DNA from: ZC4RG29 sp032907565 | Lineage (GTDB): Bacteria > Bacteroidota > Bacteroidia > Cytophagales > Cyclobacteriaceae | Direction: 5' to 3' | Assembly: GCA_032907565.1 (NCBI GenBank) | Contig: JAJJPK010000135.1 | Coordinates: 1 to 46,752 of the forward strand | Length of the DNA stretch: 46,752 nt | Part shown: in pieces, positions 1 through 8,641 of the stretch | How the letters are laid out: every line of letters starts with the position of its first letter | Position numbering within the stretch: position 1 is the first letter of the stretch | The notes under the pieces: generated by a model | Seen by the model: only the letters and a program-made list of their open reading frames with translations | What the model was told of the DNA's origin: nothing | The model's database searches: none | Made by a program: the position numbers and the translations under genes

Positions 1-2397
1 GACCTGACCACACATTCTGTTGTCGATACACTAACTGTCGCTTATGATGGTACCGAATACATCACCAACAAGAAGGCACAGATCGATGCGGTGCTGGGAA
101 TTAGTGAAGAGTATTCCCTCTACACTTTCCGGCAAAATGTTGTTAAGGTGAACGACTTCCTCACCACGTTCGACGGTTGGTTCCGAATGAACGAGGATAA
201 CTACGAGATGGATATCACTTTCAAGACGCCTGAGAATACGTTCAAGAGTTTGTTATCGCTCGTGCCGGGGATGTATACAAGCAGCTTTGACGGCATTGAA
301 GCGGATGGCGAAGTTGCCTTCAACGGAATGGTGAAAGGCACCTATAGCGAAAACCAGATGCCGGCGTTTAACATTGCCCTGCAGGTAAGCGATGGAATGT
401 TTCGCTATCCCGACCTTCCGCAGCCGGTCGAGAAAATTAACGTCGACCTGGTTGTTGACAATAAAGACGGGGTCGTTGAAAATACTTCCATCGATCTGAA
501 GAAATTCCAGATGAATTTCGGATCCAATCCGGTGGAAGCCCGCGCAACGATCGCCAACCTTCGCGATTACCGCATGGACGCGAACGTGTTAGCGCAAGTT
601 AACCTCGAAGAGCTCATGCGGGTCTTCCCAATGGAGGGACTCGAGCTCAAGGGTAACTATACGCTTGATCTGAAAGCTAATGGCGTGTATGACTCCGTGC
701 GTAACATCATGCCTTCGGTCGAAGCCCGAATGGTTCTTGCCAATGGTTACGTAAAGTCCGACTCTTTGCCAGCTCCTCTTCAGGATGTGGGGTTCAGGGC
801 AACGGTGGTCAATCCGTCCGGTAAAATGCAGGACACGCGTATCAACGTAGATGACTTCTCCATGCTCCTGGAAGGTGAACGGTTGACGGCCCATCTCGCG
901 CTCGAGGATTTAGTTGACTACAAATGGGACCTCAACGTTAGCGGCGCAGTAGATCTGGACAAGATGATGAAGCTTTTTCCCCAGGAGGGCATGACGCTTT
1001 CCGGAAAAGCAATAGCGGACATCACGACGAAAGGCCGCTACTCAGACCTGAAAGCGGAACGATATGACCGGATGCCCACGAGTGGTACCGCATCGCTTGA
1101 AGGATTCAAGTATGCTGCCAAAGATCTTCCCTACCAGGTGACGATCAGCCGTGCTGCGATGAATTTTGATCCCCGGCAGATTAACCTGCGAGAACTCACG
1201 GGCACTATTGGCAACAGCGATTTCAGTGTTCACGGCTCCGTGCTCAATTATATCGGCTATGCGCTTGGCAAGGGCGAAACCATCCGGGGTGTCGTCAACT
1301 TCAGTTCGAAGTTGCTTGACCTGAACGAATTCATGACGGATGGCGAAGAGACCGCCGCCGACACATCTGGCTACGGCGTACTGCCCGTGCCGCAGAACAT
1401 CGACTTTGTGCTTCATTCTTCCGTGGGACGGGCTCGCTTTATGGATTTCAACATTACGGATGCAACCGGCGATATCGTCGTGAAAGACGGCGTAGCAAAC
1501 CTGAAGGGTCTGAAGTTCAAAATGCTTGGCGGTGCATTTGCCATGAATGGCACCTATGATCCCAGGAATATGGCGCACCCGAAATACGACGTGGATGTGA
1601 AGGTGGAAGGTTTGTCCATCCAGCAGGCTGCACAGTCGCTCACGCTGGTGCGGACGTATGCCCCTATAGCCGGGCTCGTGCAGGGCAACTTTTCAACGGA
1701 CTTTAAGCTTAGCGGAGAACTGACACCGACGATGTCGCCCAATCTGGGTACGGTCAATGCCGATGGGCTCATCCGCATCGCACAAGCGGCCCTAACTCAA
1801 TCAAAGCTTATCTCGGGCGTGACGTCGCTGACGAAACTTGAGAATACAGACCAGGTTACCCTCCGCGACGTGTTGATGTCGGCTACTATCACAAACGGCC
1901 GGTTGAGTGTCAAGCCTTTTGATGTCAAAATCGGCGACTATAAGACGTCAGTAACTGGAAGTACCGGCCTGGACGGATCTATCGATTATATGCTCACTAT
2001 GAACGTGCCGGCGGGTAAGGCGGGCGCACAGCTTCAACAGTTTATCAATAAAAATACCGGATCGAATAACCCGACGGATGTTATCCCACTTACCATTGCC
2101 CTGGGGAATACATACGACAATCCGCAATTCCGCCTTATTGCCGAGGAGCAGAAGGAACAGGTCAAGGAGGCTGTCGCGAGTGCAGCCAAGGAACAGGCCA
2201 GCAAGGCAATTGGTGAGGCGGTGAAAGGTACGGAGGCCGAAGACCTCGTTAAGGGCATTCTTGGCGGCAAGAAGGACACAACCGCAACAGGTACCGCGGA
2301 GGACACAGCCGGCACGGCAACCCGCCCCGCGGAAGTCAAGGAACAAATCAAAGACGAAGCCCGGAAAAAGATTCAGGACCTGTTGAAACGAAAGTAA
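1..2397 (+). CDS. AsmA-family envelope protein, 3' part (5' end outside window)
   Basis: The reading frame is open from the first base, so the gene starts upstream and only its last 798 residues are visible. They consist of repeated beta-rich stretches of the kind seen in AsmA/YhdP/TamB-like proteins, with alternating 'DANVLAQVNLEELMRVFP' and 'WDLNVSGAVDLDKMMKLFP' type units, and an AsmA C-terminal-like region at about residues 510-700. Members of this superfamily are anchored in the inner membrane and form long beta structures that are thought to carry or buffer phospholipids toward the outer membrane. The last 90 residues are a charged, Ala/Lys/Glu-rich helical tail. The N-terminal membrane anchor is not visible. 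Family assignment is good; the exact role is inferred. A strong terminator follows directly. Confidence 0.8.
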   Translation, partial: DLTTHSVVDTLTVAYDGTEYITNKKAQIDAVLGISEEYSLYTFRQNVVKVNDFLTTFDGWFRMNEDNYEMDITFKTPENTFKSLLSLVPGMYTSSFDGIEADGEVAFNGMVKGTYSENQMPAFNIALQVSDGMFRYPDLPQPVEKINVDLVVDNKDGVVENTSIDLKKFQMNFGSNPVEARATIANLRDYRMDANVLAQVNLEELMRVFPMEGLELKGNYTLDLKANGVYDSVRNIMPSVEARMVLANGYVKSDSLPAPLQDVGFRATVVNPSGKMQDTRINVDDFSMLLEGERLTAHLALEDLVDYKWDLNVSGAVDLDKMMKLFPQEGMTLSGKAIADITTKGRYSDLKAERYDRMPTSGTASLEGFKYAAKDLPYQVTISRAAMNFDPRQINLRELTGTIGNSDFSVHGSVLNYIGYALGKGETIRGVVNFSSKLLDLNEFMTDGEETAADTSGYGVLPVPQNIDFVLHSSVGRARFMDFNITDATGDIVVKDGVANLKGLKFKMLGGAFAMNGTYDPRNMAHPKYDVDVKVEGLSIQQAAQSLTLVRTYAPIAGLVQGNFSTDFKLSGELTPTMSPNLGTVNADGLIRIAQAALTQSKLISGVTSLTKLENTDQVTLRDVLMSATITNGRLSVKPFDVKIGDYKTSVTGSTGLDGSIDYMLTMNVPAGKAGAQLQQFINKNTGSNNPTDVIPLTIALGNTYDNPQFRLIAEEQKEQVKEAVASAAKEQASKAIGEAVKGTEAEDLVKGILGGKKDTTATGTAEDTAGTATRPAEVKEQIKDEARKKIQDLLKRK

Positions 2398-2423
2398 AAA
2401 CAGGCCCTTTCTGGTGCTCTCAG

Positions 2424-2458
2424 ACACCCGAAAAACGCGGTTTTTCGGGTGTTTTTTT
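2424..2458 (+). terminator. Rho-independent terminator after the AsmA-family gene
   Basis: A perfect 13-bp stem pairs 2424-2436 with 2440-2452 around a GCG loop and runs into seven T residues. It begins 27 bases after the AsmA stop codon and separates that gene from the SprB-repeat gene. Confidence 0.93.
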
Positions 2459-2593
2459 AAGCTTTTCATTGCAGTAACCGGCGTCATTCACCTTCCGTCG
2501 CCTCCATCTTCCTCCTATCGGCAGAAATCTCCCTCAGCCGGCCTGGGACCCCTGTGTGTACCATGGGCGGGTATACAGTACTAACCAACCAAC

Positions 2594-5500
2594 ATGCCTA
2601 TGAAAAGGACATTTTACGTGCTGTTTGCGCTTTGGCTGTTGTTTTCAGGGGTCGCTATGGCCTCTGGCGGGGGCAAGAAGAAAAAACACGAAAAATCGTG
2701 CGACGAGAACGACTTTACCACCAGGGTAATTGACGCGGAGATCAAGGATAATGGATGTATCCGCTACACGCTGGAAGTAACGCACGATGGCAACGTCTCC
2801 TATGCGCTTTCCCATTATACTGTCGCGGTATCGTGCGGCAAGGTATACCATGTCACGAACTCTGAAGGCTGGAAGATCGAGTACGGCTACGACCGGAAAA
2901 CGGATCTGACAGGTTTCAAGATTGACGACATTCCCAACTTTGGCGACACGCGGTTGAAAAAATTCAGGGTTTCCTTTACCGTATGTCAGGACGACGGTCG
3001 ACACTGTGTTACCAAAGAGGGATGTTGCTATCCCATTGTCGCGTATAAAGCTGGTCAGTGTGTCTACTATGACAAGCTCAAGAATGCCTGCCCGGCTCCG
3101 CCTGCCGAGGATCCTCCAGCGTCTGAACTGAAGGCAACCCTTGGCGTGGAGAATATTGATTGTAATGGAAACAGCAGCGGGGCGCTCTGGGTCAACGTTG
3201 AGCAGGGCAGTGAACCCTACACGTACCTTTGGTCCACGGGTGCTACAACAGCCAGTGTCGAAGGTTTGGCGGCTGGTGAATATGAAGTGACTGTCAAGGA
3301 CGCCGCCGGTGCTGAACTCAACCTTTCCGGAAGCATCGCTGAGCCATCGGCACTTGAAGTTACCGGCGCGGTTACGGATGAAGGATGTGGGAATGGAAAC
3401 GGCGCCATTGACGTGACTGTTTCCGGAGGCACTGCTCCGTATACCTACCAATGGAGCAACGATCAGGAATCGGAAGACATTACTGGCTTGCACGCAGGGA
3501 CGTATAGCGTAACCGTTACAGACGCTAATGGCTGTGCTGCGAATCACACTTTTGAAGTCCTCAACCAACAACAACTTACGCTTACGTTGCAGCCTACCCT
3601 CCCCGCGTGCGGGCAAGAGAATGGCTCAATTACAGTGACGGTGAGCGGCGGTGCGGAACCGTACAAATACGCCTGGTCCACCGGGGCTACGACGAAGGAT
3701 CTTACAGACATCGGCCCGGGCAACTACACGGTAACCGTTACGGATGCCAACGGCTGTACTGCTATACGCTCTCTGAACGTCAAGGAAAACAACACCTTGA
3801 AGTTGTCGTGGATCGTAACGCAAACGAGCTGCTTGGACGACGCATCTGGCGCCGTCGACCTCCTGGTGGAAGGTGGCACGGCCCCTTACACGTATGAGTG
3901 GTCGAGTGGGCAGACAACGGAAGATATTAGCGGGCTGATCGCTGGCGTCTATATCGTCACCGTCAGGGACGCGGCGGGATGTGAGGCTAAGGGCGTTGCC
4001 AGCGTTACGAGGAAAACTTTCGTCGTAAACGACAAGGTAACACAACCTGCGTGTGATGGATCCTATGGCGGCTCGATAGAATTGTTCCCGGCCAACACGG
4101 GAGAAACGTATACCTACGAATGGTCTACTGGCGCTACTACAAGCAGCGTCTCTGATCTCGAGCCTGGCGTCTATAAAGTAAAGGTAGCCAACAGTTCGGA
4201 TTGCGAGCGGGAGCTCATTTACGTGATCTCCGAACCTACTGCGATGACCGCGACGGCAACGGTGACCAATGATCAGTGTAACGCGGAAGGCGCTTACAAC
4301 ATTGACCTTACTGTCACCGGAGGCACCGCTCCATACAGCTACGAGTGGTCAAACGGCAGCACCTCCCAGGATCTCGCGGGAGTTGATTCAGGAAATTATA
4401 CCGTCACCATAACGGATGCCGGTGGTTGTATCACCGTGTATGAGGTTCAGGTTACTGGTACACCGCCCACATGGGCGTGTACGATCAGTCCTTCAGAGGA
4501 AGTAGTCTGCGGTTCTGCCGGAAACATCCTGAATACAACTGTCGCAGGTGCCGATAGCTACGAGTGGTCTGTGACGAGTTCAGACAACCAATGGGTAATT
4601 ACCTCAGGTGCCGGAACGTCGTCGGTAACCTATACGGCTGGCAGCCCGGGTAGTACTGCCACGTTTACGCTGACCGTGATGGTAGAGGGATGTACGCAGA
4701 CTTGCGAGTATGAGATTGCTGCGTGCCAGGATGACACCGAGAACCCGGATGATCCGGACAACCCCGACGACCCGGATAACCCTGATGATCCAGATAATCC
4801 AGATAATCCAGATAATCCGGATGACCCGGATGACCCGGATAATCCCGATGATCCCAACGATCCGGACAATCCGGACAATCCGGATGACCCCGATAACCCG
4901 GATGACCCGGATGATCCTAACGACGATCCGAACGGTCCCGGCGGAGGCAACGAAAGTTGCGAGGAATGCTTCTGGACAGAGTTGGTTAGTGTTGAGCGCG
5001 ACGGCTATTGCCGGACATACACCATGGAGGTGAGCACGAGTGGAGCATGTCGGTATGATCTTTCGCACTGGACCCTGGCCATCCCTTGTGGCAAGGCCAA
5101 GCATTACTCGAACTCGGAAGGATGGAAGATGGAATATGGCAAGGATCCGACCACAGGCCTGTACGGATTGAAAGTTGATGACATCGGCGCGTTCGGAAAG
5201 ACACCGGATTCCTTTACCGTAACGTTCACGATCTGCTCTGACGACACCTATTGTAAAGATAAGCTGGGCGATTGGAACCCGAAGGTCGGATACAAGGCCG
5301 GTCAGTGTGTCGCCTACGAGACAGTGGAGCCTGCTGGTGAAAATGAGGAGGACCACGAGGGACCGGTTTGCAAGGCCTATCCCAATCCGTTCGCCGACAA
5401 GCTGTCTTTTGAATGGACGGCCGACAAGGACGATGAGGTATGGCTCGATCTTCTCGATATGCAGGGCAACCACGTCAAGTCGCTTTACCGTGGCAAGGTG

Positions 5501-5614
5501 TACCGCGGTGAGCGTTACAAGGTAGAGTGTGGCGACCTCACGCGGTCGATGTACATATACCGATTCAAGTCGAAGCACAAGACTTCTTACGGCAAGATCT
5601 GCAAGATCAGATGA
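2594..5614 (+). CDS. Secreted SprB-repeat protein with duplicated flanking module and T9SS sorting domain
   Basis: This 1006-residue protein is probably exported by Sec and then by the type IX system to the cell surface. Residues 1-23 form a signal peptide ending in AMA. Residues 36-160 are a Cys-containing module with 'LSHYTVAVSCGK' and 'NSEGWKIEYG'. Residues 177-622 hold six SprB-type repeats with the core 'GGTAPYTYEWS...TGATT...L.AG.Y.VTVTDA.GC'. A PKD/Ig-like segment follows (about 625-712), then an Asp/Pro/Asn linker (about 714-782). Residues 788-910 are a second copy of the first module ('LSHWTLAIPCGK', 'NSEGWKMEYG'). Residues 924-1006 form a sorting domain starting 'AYPNPFADKLSFEW'. 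SprB repeats occur in the gliding adhesin SprB, but this protein is far shorter, so it is better seen as a SprB-like surface protein. It is monocistronic between two terminators. Its ligand is unknown. Confidence 0.9.
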   Translation: MPMKRTFYVLFALWLLFSGVAMASGGGKKKKHEKSCDENDFTTRVIDAEIKDNGCIRYTLEVTHDGNVSYALSHYTVAVSCGKVYHVTNSEGWKIEYGYDRKTDLTGFKIDDIPNFGDTRLKKFRVSFTVCQDDGRHCVTKEGCCYPIVAYKAGQCVYYDKLKNACPAPPAEDPPASELKATLGVENIDCNGNSSGALWVNVEQGSEPYTYLWSTGATTASVEGLAAGEYEVTVKDAAGAELNLSGSIAEPSALEVTGAVTDEGCGNGNGAIDVTVSGGTAPYTYQWSNDQESEDITGLHAGTYSVTVTDANGCAANHTFEVLNQQQLTLTLQPTLPACGQENGSITVTVSGGAEPYKYAWSTGATTKDLTDIGPGNYTVTVTDANGCTAIRSLNVKENNTLKLSWIVTQTSCLDDASGAVDLLVEGGTAPYTYEWSSGQTTEDISGLIAGVYIVTVRDAAGCEAKGVASVTRKTFVVNDKVTQPACDGSYGGSIELFPANTGETYTYEWSTGATTSSVSDLEPGVYKVKVANSSDCERELIYVISEPTAMTATATVTNDQCNAEGAYNIDLTVTGGTAPYSYEWSNGSTSQDLAGVDSGNYTVTITDAGGCITVYEVQVTGTPPTWACTISPSEEVVCGSAGNILNTTVAGADSYEWSVTSSDNQWVITSGAGTSSVTYTAGSPGSTATFTLTVMVEGCTQTCEYEIAACQDDTENPDDPDNPDDPDNPDDPDNPDNPDNPDDPDDPDNPDDPNDPDNPDNPDDPDNPDDPDDPNDDPNGPGGGNESCEECFWTELVSVERDGYCRTYTMEVSTSGACRYDLSHWTLAIPCGKAKHYSNSEGWKMEYGKDPTTGLYGLKVDDIGAFGKTPDSFTVTFTICSDDTYCKDKLGDWNPKVGYKAGQCVAYETVEPAGENEEDHEGPVCKAYPNPFADKLSFEWTADKDDEVWLDLLDMQGNHVKSLYRGKVYRGERYKVECGDLTRSMYIYRFKSKHKTSYGKICKIR
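4733..4940 (+). repeat. Low-complexity tandem repeat coding a D/P/N linker
   Basis: About 70 codons alternate GAT/GAC, CCG/CCC/CCA and AAT/AAC and encode repeated DDPDNP/DNPDNP units. The DNA is an imperfect repeat with 9- and 18-base periods. The stretch lies between the PKD-like segment and the second flanking module. It probably forms an extended, acidic, possibly calcium-binding spacer, which is inferred from composition only. Confidence 0.85.
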
Positions 5615-5635
5615 TGAGGGGATGAAAGTGGGGGC

Positions 5636-5676
5636 AAAAAAGAGGCCGGCATCGTGGGATGCCGGCCTGTTTTTTT
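5636..5676. terminator. Bidirectional terminator between convergent genes
   Basis: A perfect 10-bp stem pairs 5643-5652 with 5659-5668. Seven T follow on the + strand (5670-5676), and six A precede (5636-5641), which become a T tract on the - strand. It lies between the SprB-repeat gene and the RNase G/E gene, which face each other, and can end both transcripts. Confidence 0.92.
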
Positions 5677-5700
5677 GTCCGACAAGCTGGGTGTCGGGAA

Positions 5701-7254
5701 TCAGGCAAGTTGGATTTCCTCACCTTCGCGGTTCAGGAATTTGAATTCCGTGATGGCGAGGGAGCTGTCTTTCTCCATACGCAGCCACCGCTTGTATTTG
5801 AAGTACCAGCGCATGCGAATGGAAATAAGGCCATGGGTGAAATAAGCGTAGAGGTAGGGATGCAGCGCGAGCAACAGGTACCGTTCGTTTTGCTTGGTGA
5901 TCAGGTGCTCGATATACTTTTCGATCTGATCTGACACCAGGATCGAGGCTGTAATCTTGCCCGTGCCGTTGCAGGTAGGGCAGACCTCCTTGGTGGTGAT
6001 GTTCATCTGTGGCCTGACGCGTTCGCGCGTAATCTGCATAAGGCCGAACTTGGAAAGCGGCAGGACGGTGAACTTCGCTTTGTCGTCCGCCATCTCATCC
6101 TTCATCGTCTTATAGATCAACTTCTTGTTCTCGGGGTTCTTCATGTCGATGAAGTCGACCACGATGATACCACCCATATCGCGCAGTCGGAGCTGCCGGG
6201 CAATCTCCCGGGCGGCTTCGAGGTTAACGGACAGCGCCGTTGTTTCCTGGCTTTCTTCCCGGTTTGATTTGTTTCCGCTGTTGACGTCGATCACATGGAG
6301 TGCCTCGGTGTGTTCGATGATCAGGTAGCCGCCGCCGCGAAGGCTTACTGTTTGCCCGAACGCGGTCTTGATCTGACGCTCGATTCCGAAGGCCTCGAAA
6401 ATCTTCGCCTTGCCATTGTATAGTCTGACAATTTTTTCCTTTTCAGGGGCGATGGTTCGGATGTACGACTTGACCTCGTCGTAAATTCTCCTATCGTCGA
6501 CCTGAATGCTGTCGAACGACTCGTTGAGCAGGTCGCGAAGCAGTGCCGACGTCTTACTGATTTCGCCGATTACCTTGTCGCGGGGATTGGCCTGGACAAG
6601 GCGCCTCATTCCCTCCTCCCAGGTCTTCACCAGGTTACGAAGATCGCGGTCGAGTTCCGCCACCTCTTTGTTTTCAGCTACAGTTCTGATGATAACCCCG
6701 AAGTTATCGGGCTTGATCGATTGCATCAGCCTGAGGAGGCGTTTACGCTCCTCGCTGCTCGTAATCTTTTTTGATACGCTTACAGTGTTGGAGAAAGGTA
6801 CCAGTACCAGGTACCTCCCTGCCAGGGACAACTCACAGGATAGTCGTGGTCCCTTCGTGGAGATAGGTTCCTTGACAATTTGAACCGGGATGACATGACC
6901 TTTGGCCAACTGCTGGCCTATCTTGCCATGTTTATCGATGTCCGATTCAAGCTTAAATTTTTCCAGCTTGATACCGTTAATCTTTCGGTTGCGCACCAGC
7001 TTCGTGAATTTTTGCAGCGAGCTGAATTGCGGTCCGAGATCAAGGTAATGGAGGAAGGCATCCTTGTCGTATCCGACGTCAATGAAGGCGGCGTTCAATC
7101 CCTGGACAACCTTCTTAACGGATCCAAGGTATATGTCGCCAACACTGAATTTGCTTCCTCCTTCGTCCTGGTGAAATTCTACAAGCGTCTTATCTTTTAG
7201 AAGGGCTATCCGACATCCGTTCTGAGTTCCGTTAATGACTAGTTCATTACTCAA
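5701..7254 (-). CDS. rng: Ribonuclease G/E family endoribonuclease
   Basis: The 517-residue product matches the RNase E/G catalytic half. An S1 RNA-binding domain lies at about residues 36-130. The DNase I-like catalytic part has metal-binding Asp residues in 'HVIDVNSGNKS' (about 323) and 'VVDFIDM' (about 368). The zinc-link motif 'CPTCNGTGK' is at about 427, where paired Cys from two subunits bind Zn. The enzyme cleaves single-stranded AU-rich RNA in rRNA maturation and mRNA decay. The length fits RNase G rather than RNase E: the long C-terminal degradosome scaffold is absent. It is the last gene of a leftward group (HU, TPR, AURKAIP1/COX24 gene, rng) and lies 32 bases downstream of the mini-gene. 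The start is the ATG giving 'MSNELVING', the usual N terminus in this phylum. Confidence 0.95.
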   Translation of the reverse strand: MSNELVINGTQNGCRIALLKDKTLVEFHQDEGGSKFSVGDIYLGSVKKVVQGLNAAFIDVGYDKDAFLHYLDLGPQFSSLQKFTKLVRNRKINGIKLEKFKLESDIDKHGKIGQQLAKGHVIPVQIVKEPISTKGPRLSCELSLAGRYLVLVPFSNTVSVSKKITSSEERKRLLRLMQSIKPDNFGVIIRTVAENKEVAELDRDLRNLVKTWEEGMRRLVQANPRDKVIGEISKTSALLRDLLNESFDSIQVDDRRIYDEVKSYIRTIAPEKEKIVRLYNGKAKIFEAFGIERQIKTAFGQTVSLRGGGYLIIEHTEALHVIDVNSGNKSNREESQETTALSVNLEAAREIARQLRLRDMGGIIVVDFIDMKNPENKKLIYKTMKDEMADDKAKFTVLPLSKFGLMQITRERVRPQMNITTKEVCPTCNGTGKITASILVSDQIEKYIEHLITKQNERYLLLALHPYLYAYFTHGLISIRMRWYFKYKRWLRMEKDSSLAITEFKFLNREGEEIQLA

Positions 7255-7286
7255 AACGACAGAATATTTAAGTCAGCAAAATTCCC

Positions 7287-7376
7287 TTACTTTTTCTTGT
7301 GCCTGTTTTTTCTCAGGCGCTTTTTGCGCTTGTGGGTTGCCATTTTGTGTCTCTTCCTTTTCTTTCCACTAGGCAT
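7287..7376 (-). CDS. AURKAIP1/COX24-domain small basic protein (29 aa), likely ribosomal
   Basis: A 29-codon gene starts at an ATG at 7376 and reads MPSGKKRKRHKMATHKRKKR followed by nine more, mostly basic residues. About two thirds of the residues are Lys, Arg or His. This is the pattern of tiny Bacteroidota proteins annotated as AURKAIP1/COX24 domain proteins, whose relatives are mitochondrial mS38 and the mycobacterial 30S protein bS22. Those sit near the decoding centre of the small subunit, so a ribosomal role here is inferred by family. The gene lies between the TPR gene and rng on the same strand, with a GCAA-loop hairpin in its leader. It is easily missed because of its size. Confidence 0.85.
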   Translation of the reverse strand: MPSGKKRKRHKMATHKRKKRLRKNRHKKK

Positions 7377-7394
7377 AGAATTTTTTTGGTTTAG

Positions 7395-7408
7395 CCGCCT
7401 TGCGGCGG
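7395..7408 (-). other. GCAA-capped hairpin upstream of the AURKAIP1/COX24 gene
   Basis: A perfect 5-bp GC stem pairs 7395-7399 with 7404-7408. Read on the - strand it closes a GCAA tetraloop, a very stable GNRA type. It lies 18-32 bases upstream of the mini-gene start and 13 bases past the TPR stop. No T run follows, so it looks like an mRNA structure element or processing site rather than a terminator. Confidence 0.55.
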
Positions 7409-7421
7409 AACGTTGAACAAA

Positions 7422-8216
7422 TTATTTCAGGTCCTCCAGATAGGAATCGACTTCCGCCTGTACAGCTGGATCCCCATCCATGGCTTTTACCTTTTCAAAC
7501 TGTTTCCTGGCCCGTTCTTTTTCGCCGGCGTTGAGAAGCGCCACACCGAGAAGTAACTGGCCCTGAAGGTGGGTGGAGTCCACCCTGGTCAACATCTCGA
7601 AGCGCTCTATGGCGAGTCTGTACTGTCCCGACTGAATGGAGAGCAGCCCCATGTTGAAGAGGGCTTCGGGATGTTGTGGATTGGCCGCTAACACTTCCCG
7701 CAGCATAGCGATACCCTGCATCGGGTTATCCGAACTCAGGTACGTCATGGCCATCCTGGATTTCACATCGAGGTTGGAGGGATCGGCATCGAGCACTTTT
7801 CCATAGTACTCCCGCGCCTTTACGGCCATTTCCTCCTGACGGGCGGGGTCCAGCGCGAAGGTATACGCTTCATAGTAGTAGTCACCTGCCCGGATCCAGC
7901 TTTCCCTTGTGTCGAAGAACGATGCAGCCTCCCCGGCGAACCATGCGGCGCTGTCAAATCTGCCAGCTTCCTTGTAACGGTCTGCCAAAGAGTCGGCAAA
8001 GATAGCACTTTTTTCGTTTTCCGCGGACGTCTCCCAGGCCTCCCTGAGGGACGCGATGGCTGATCTCAGCTCCTGAGAAGGTTCAGCGTGGGTGGCCTGA
8101 GCAGAATCTGACGGTGTGCCCTGATCTTCGTTGCTAACTACGTGTTTGGGCAATTGAAACAGTAACCAGACCACCAGGAGGCTGACGGCGACAAGCAGAA
8201 TTCGGGTTTTCAGCAT
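7422..8216 (-). CDS. Membrane-anchored tetratricopeptide repeat protein
   Basis: The 264-residue protein has one N-terminal membrane segment (about residues 5-23, 'ILLVAVSLLVVWLLFQL'), so the rest faces the periplasm. A polar linker follows to about residue 45. The remainder is helical with at least three or four TPR units at about 100-255, for example 'ALFNMGLLSIQSGQYRLAIE' and 'LLLGVALLNAGEKERARKQF'. TPRs mediate protein contacts; the partner is unknown. It starts 21 bases after the HU stop codon, so it is probably in the same operon. A conserved TPR gene between HU and rng is usual in this phylum. Confidence 0.85.
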   Translation of the reverse strand: MLKTRILLVAVSLLVVWLLFQLPKHVVSNEDQGTPSDSAQATHAEPSQELRSAIASLREAWETSAENEKSAIFADSLADRYKEAGRFDSAAWFAGEAASFFDTRESWIRAGDYYYEAYTFALDPARQEEMAVKAREYYGKVLDADPSNLDVKSRMAMTYLSSDNPMQGIAMLREVLAANPQHPEALFNMGLLSIQSGQYRLAIERFEMLTRVDSTHLQGQLLLGVALLNAGEKERARKQFEKVKAMDGDPAVQAEVDSYLEDLK

Positions 8217-8237
8217 GATCGAAACGGATGGGCGACA

Positions 8238-8573
8238 TCAATCCACATCCATATCCTTTAGATTAGCCTGCTTTTCGGCCATCTGCTTAACCTTTTCGCT
8301 CGTTTTGATCTTGTTAACGAAGATCTTGGCTGGCTTGAAGCTCGGAATATAATGCTCGTCGATGACGAGTGCTGTATTTCGGGATATGTTACGGGCGATT
8401 TTCCTCTTCCGCTTCTTGTTGACAAAACTCCCAAAGCCGCGAATATAGATATTGTGCCCATTTGCCATCGACGACTTGACAACACTAAAGAAGGCTTCAA
8501 CAGACGCCGTCACATCGGCCTTGTCAACACCGGTCTTCTCCGCAATCTCGTTAATTACATCTGCCTTGGTCAC
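8238..8573 (-). CDS. HU-family DNA-binding protein
   Basis: The 111-residue protein begins 'MTKADVINEIAEKTGVDKAD', the helical dimerisation part of HU. It continues with 'IYIRGFGSFVNKKRKRKIARN' and an arm ending 'IPSFKPAKIFVNKI'. The arm has 'ARNISRNTA' where classical HU has 'RNPxTG', a variant common in Bacteroidota. About 20 residues extend past the usual 90 and form a charged tail. HU dimers bend and compact DNA. It is the first gene of the leftward group and divergent from mutY. Confidence 0.95.
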   Translation of the reverse strand: MTKADVINEIAEKTGVDKADVTASVEAFFSVVKSSMANGHNIYIRGFGSFVNKKRKRKIARNISRNTALVIDEHYIPSFKPAKIFVNKIKTSEKVKQMAEKQANLKDMDVD

Positions 8574-8616
8574 TTTTTGTAAAAGTTTTAATGATTGAGA
8601 AAAAATTAAGGGATCG

Positions 8617-8624
8617 CAAAGTTA
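8617..8624 (-). promoter_or_regulatory. Candidate -7 box for the HU operon
   Basis: On the - strand this reads TAACTTTG, a full match to the Bacteroidota -7 consensus TAnnTTTG. A transcript would start near 8610 and leave a leader of about 37 bases before the HU ATG at 8573. A -33 TTG at the ideal distance is not present; the nearest TTG is 24 bases upstream. Confidence 0.5.
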
Positions 8625-8641
8625 ATTTGCAGCCGCCGATT

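Noticed and set aside
2459..2593. Promoter of the SprB-repeat gene
   Set aside because: No TAnnTTTG box was found in this stretch, so no promoter is called.
2645..3616. 323-codon frame on the - strand opposite the SprB-repeat gene
   Set aside because: It lies wholly inside a convincing gene with signal peptide and repeats, and its translation shows no recognisable domain.
3125..4460. Regular DNA repeats that could suggest a repeat array
   Set aside because: Spacing of about 220-230 bases and open translation show they are coding SprB repeats, not CRISPR or satellite DNA.
4604..5578. Long - strand frames with Ile/Val/Arg- or Ser/Gly-rich repeats
   Set aside because: They are the reverse reading of the D/P/N linker repeat; the composition follows from that DNA repeat.
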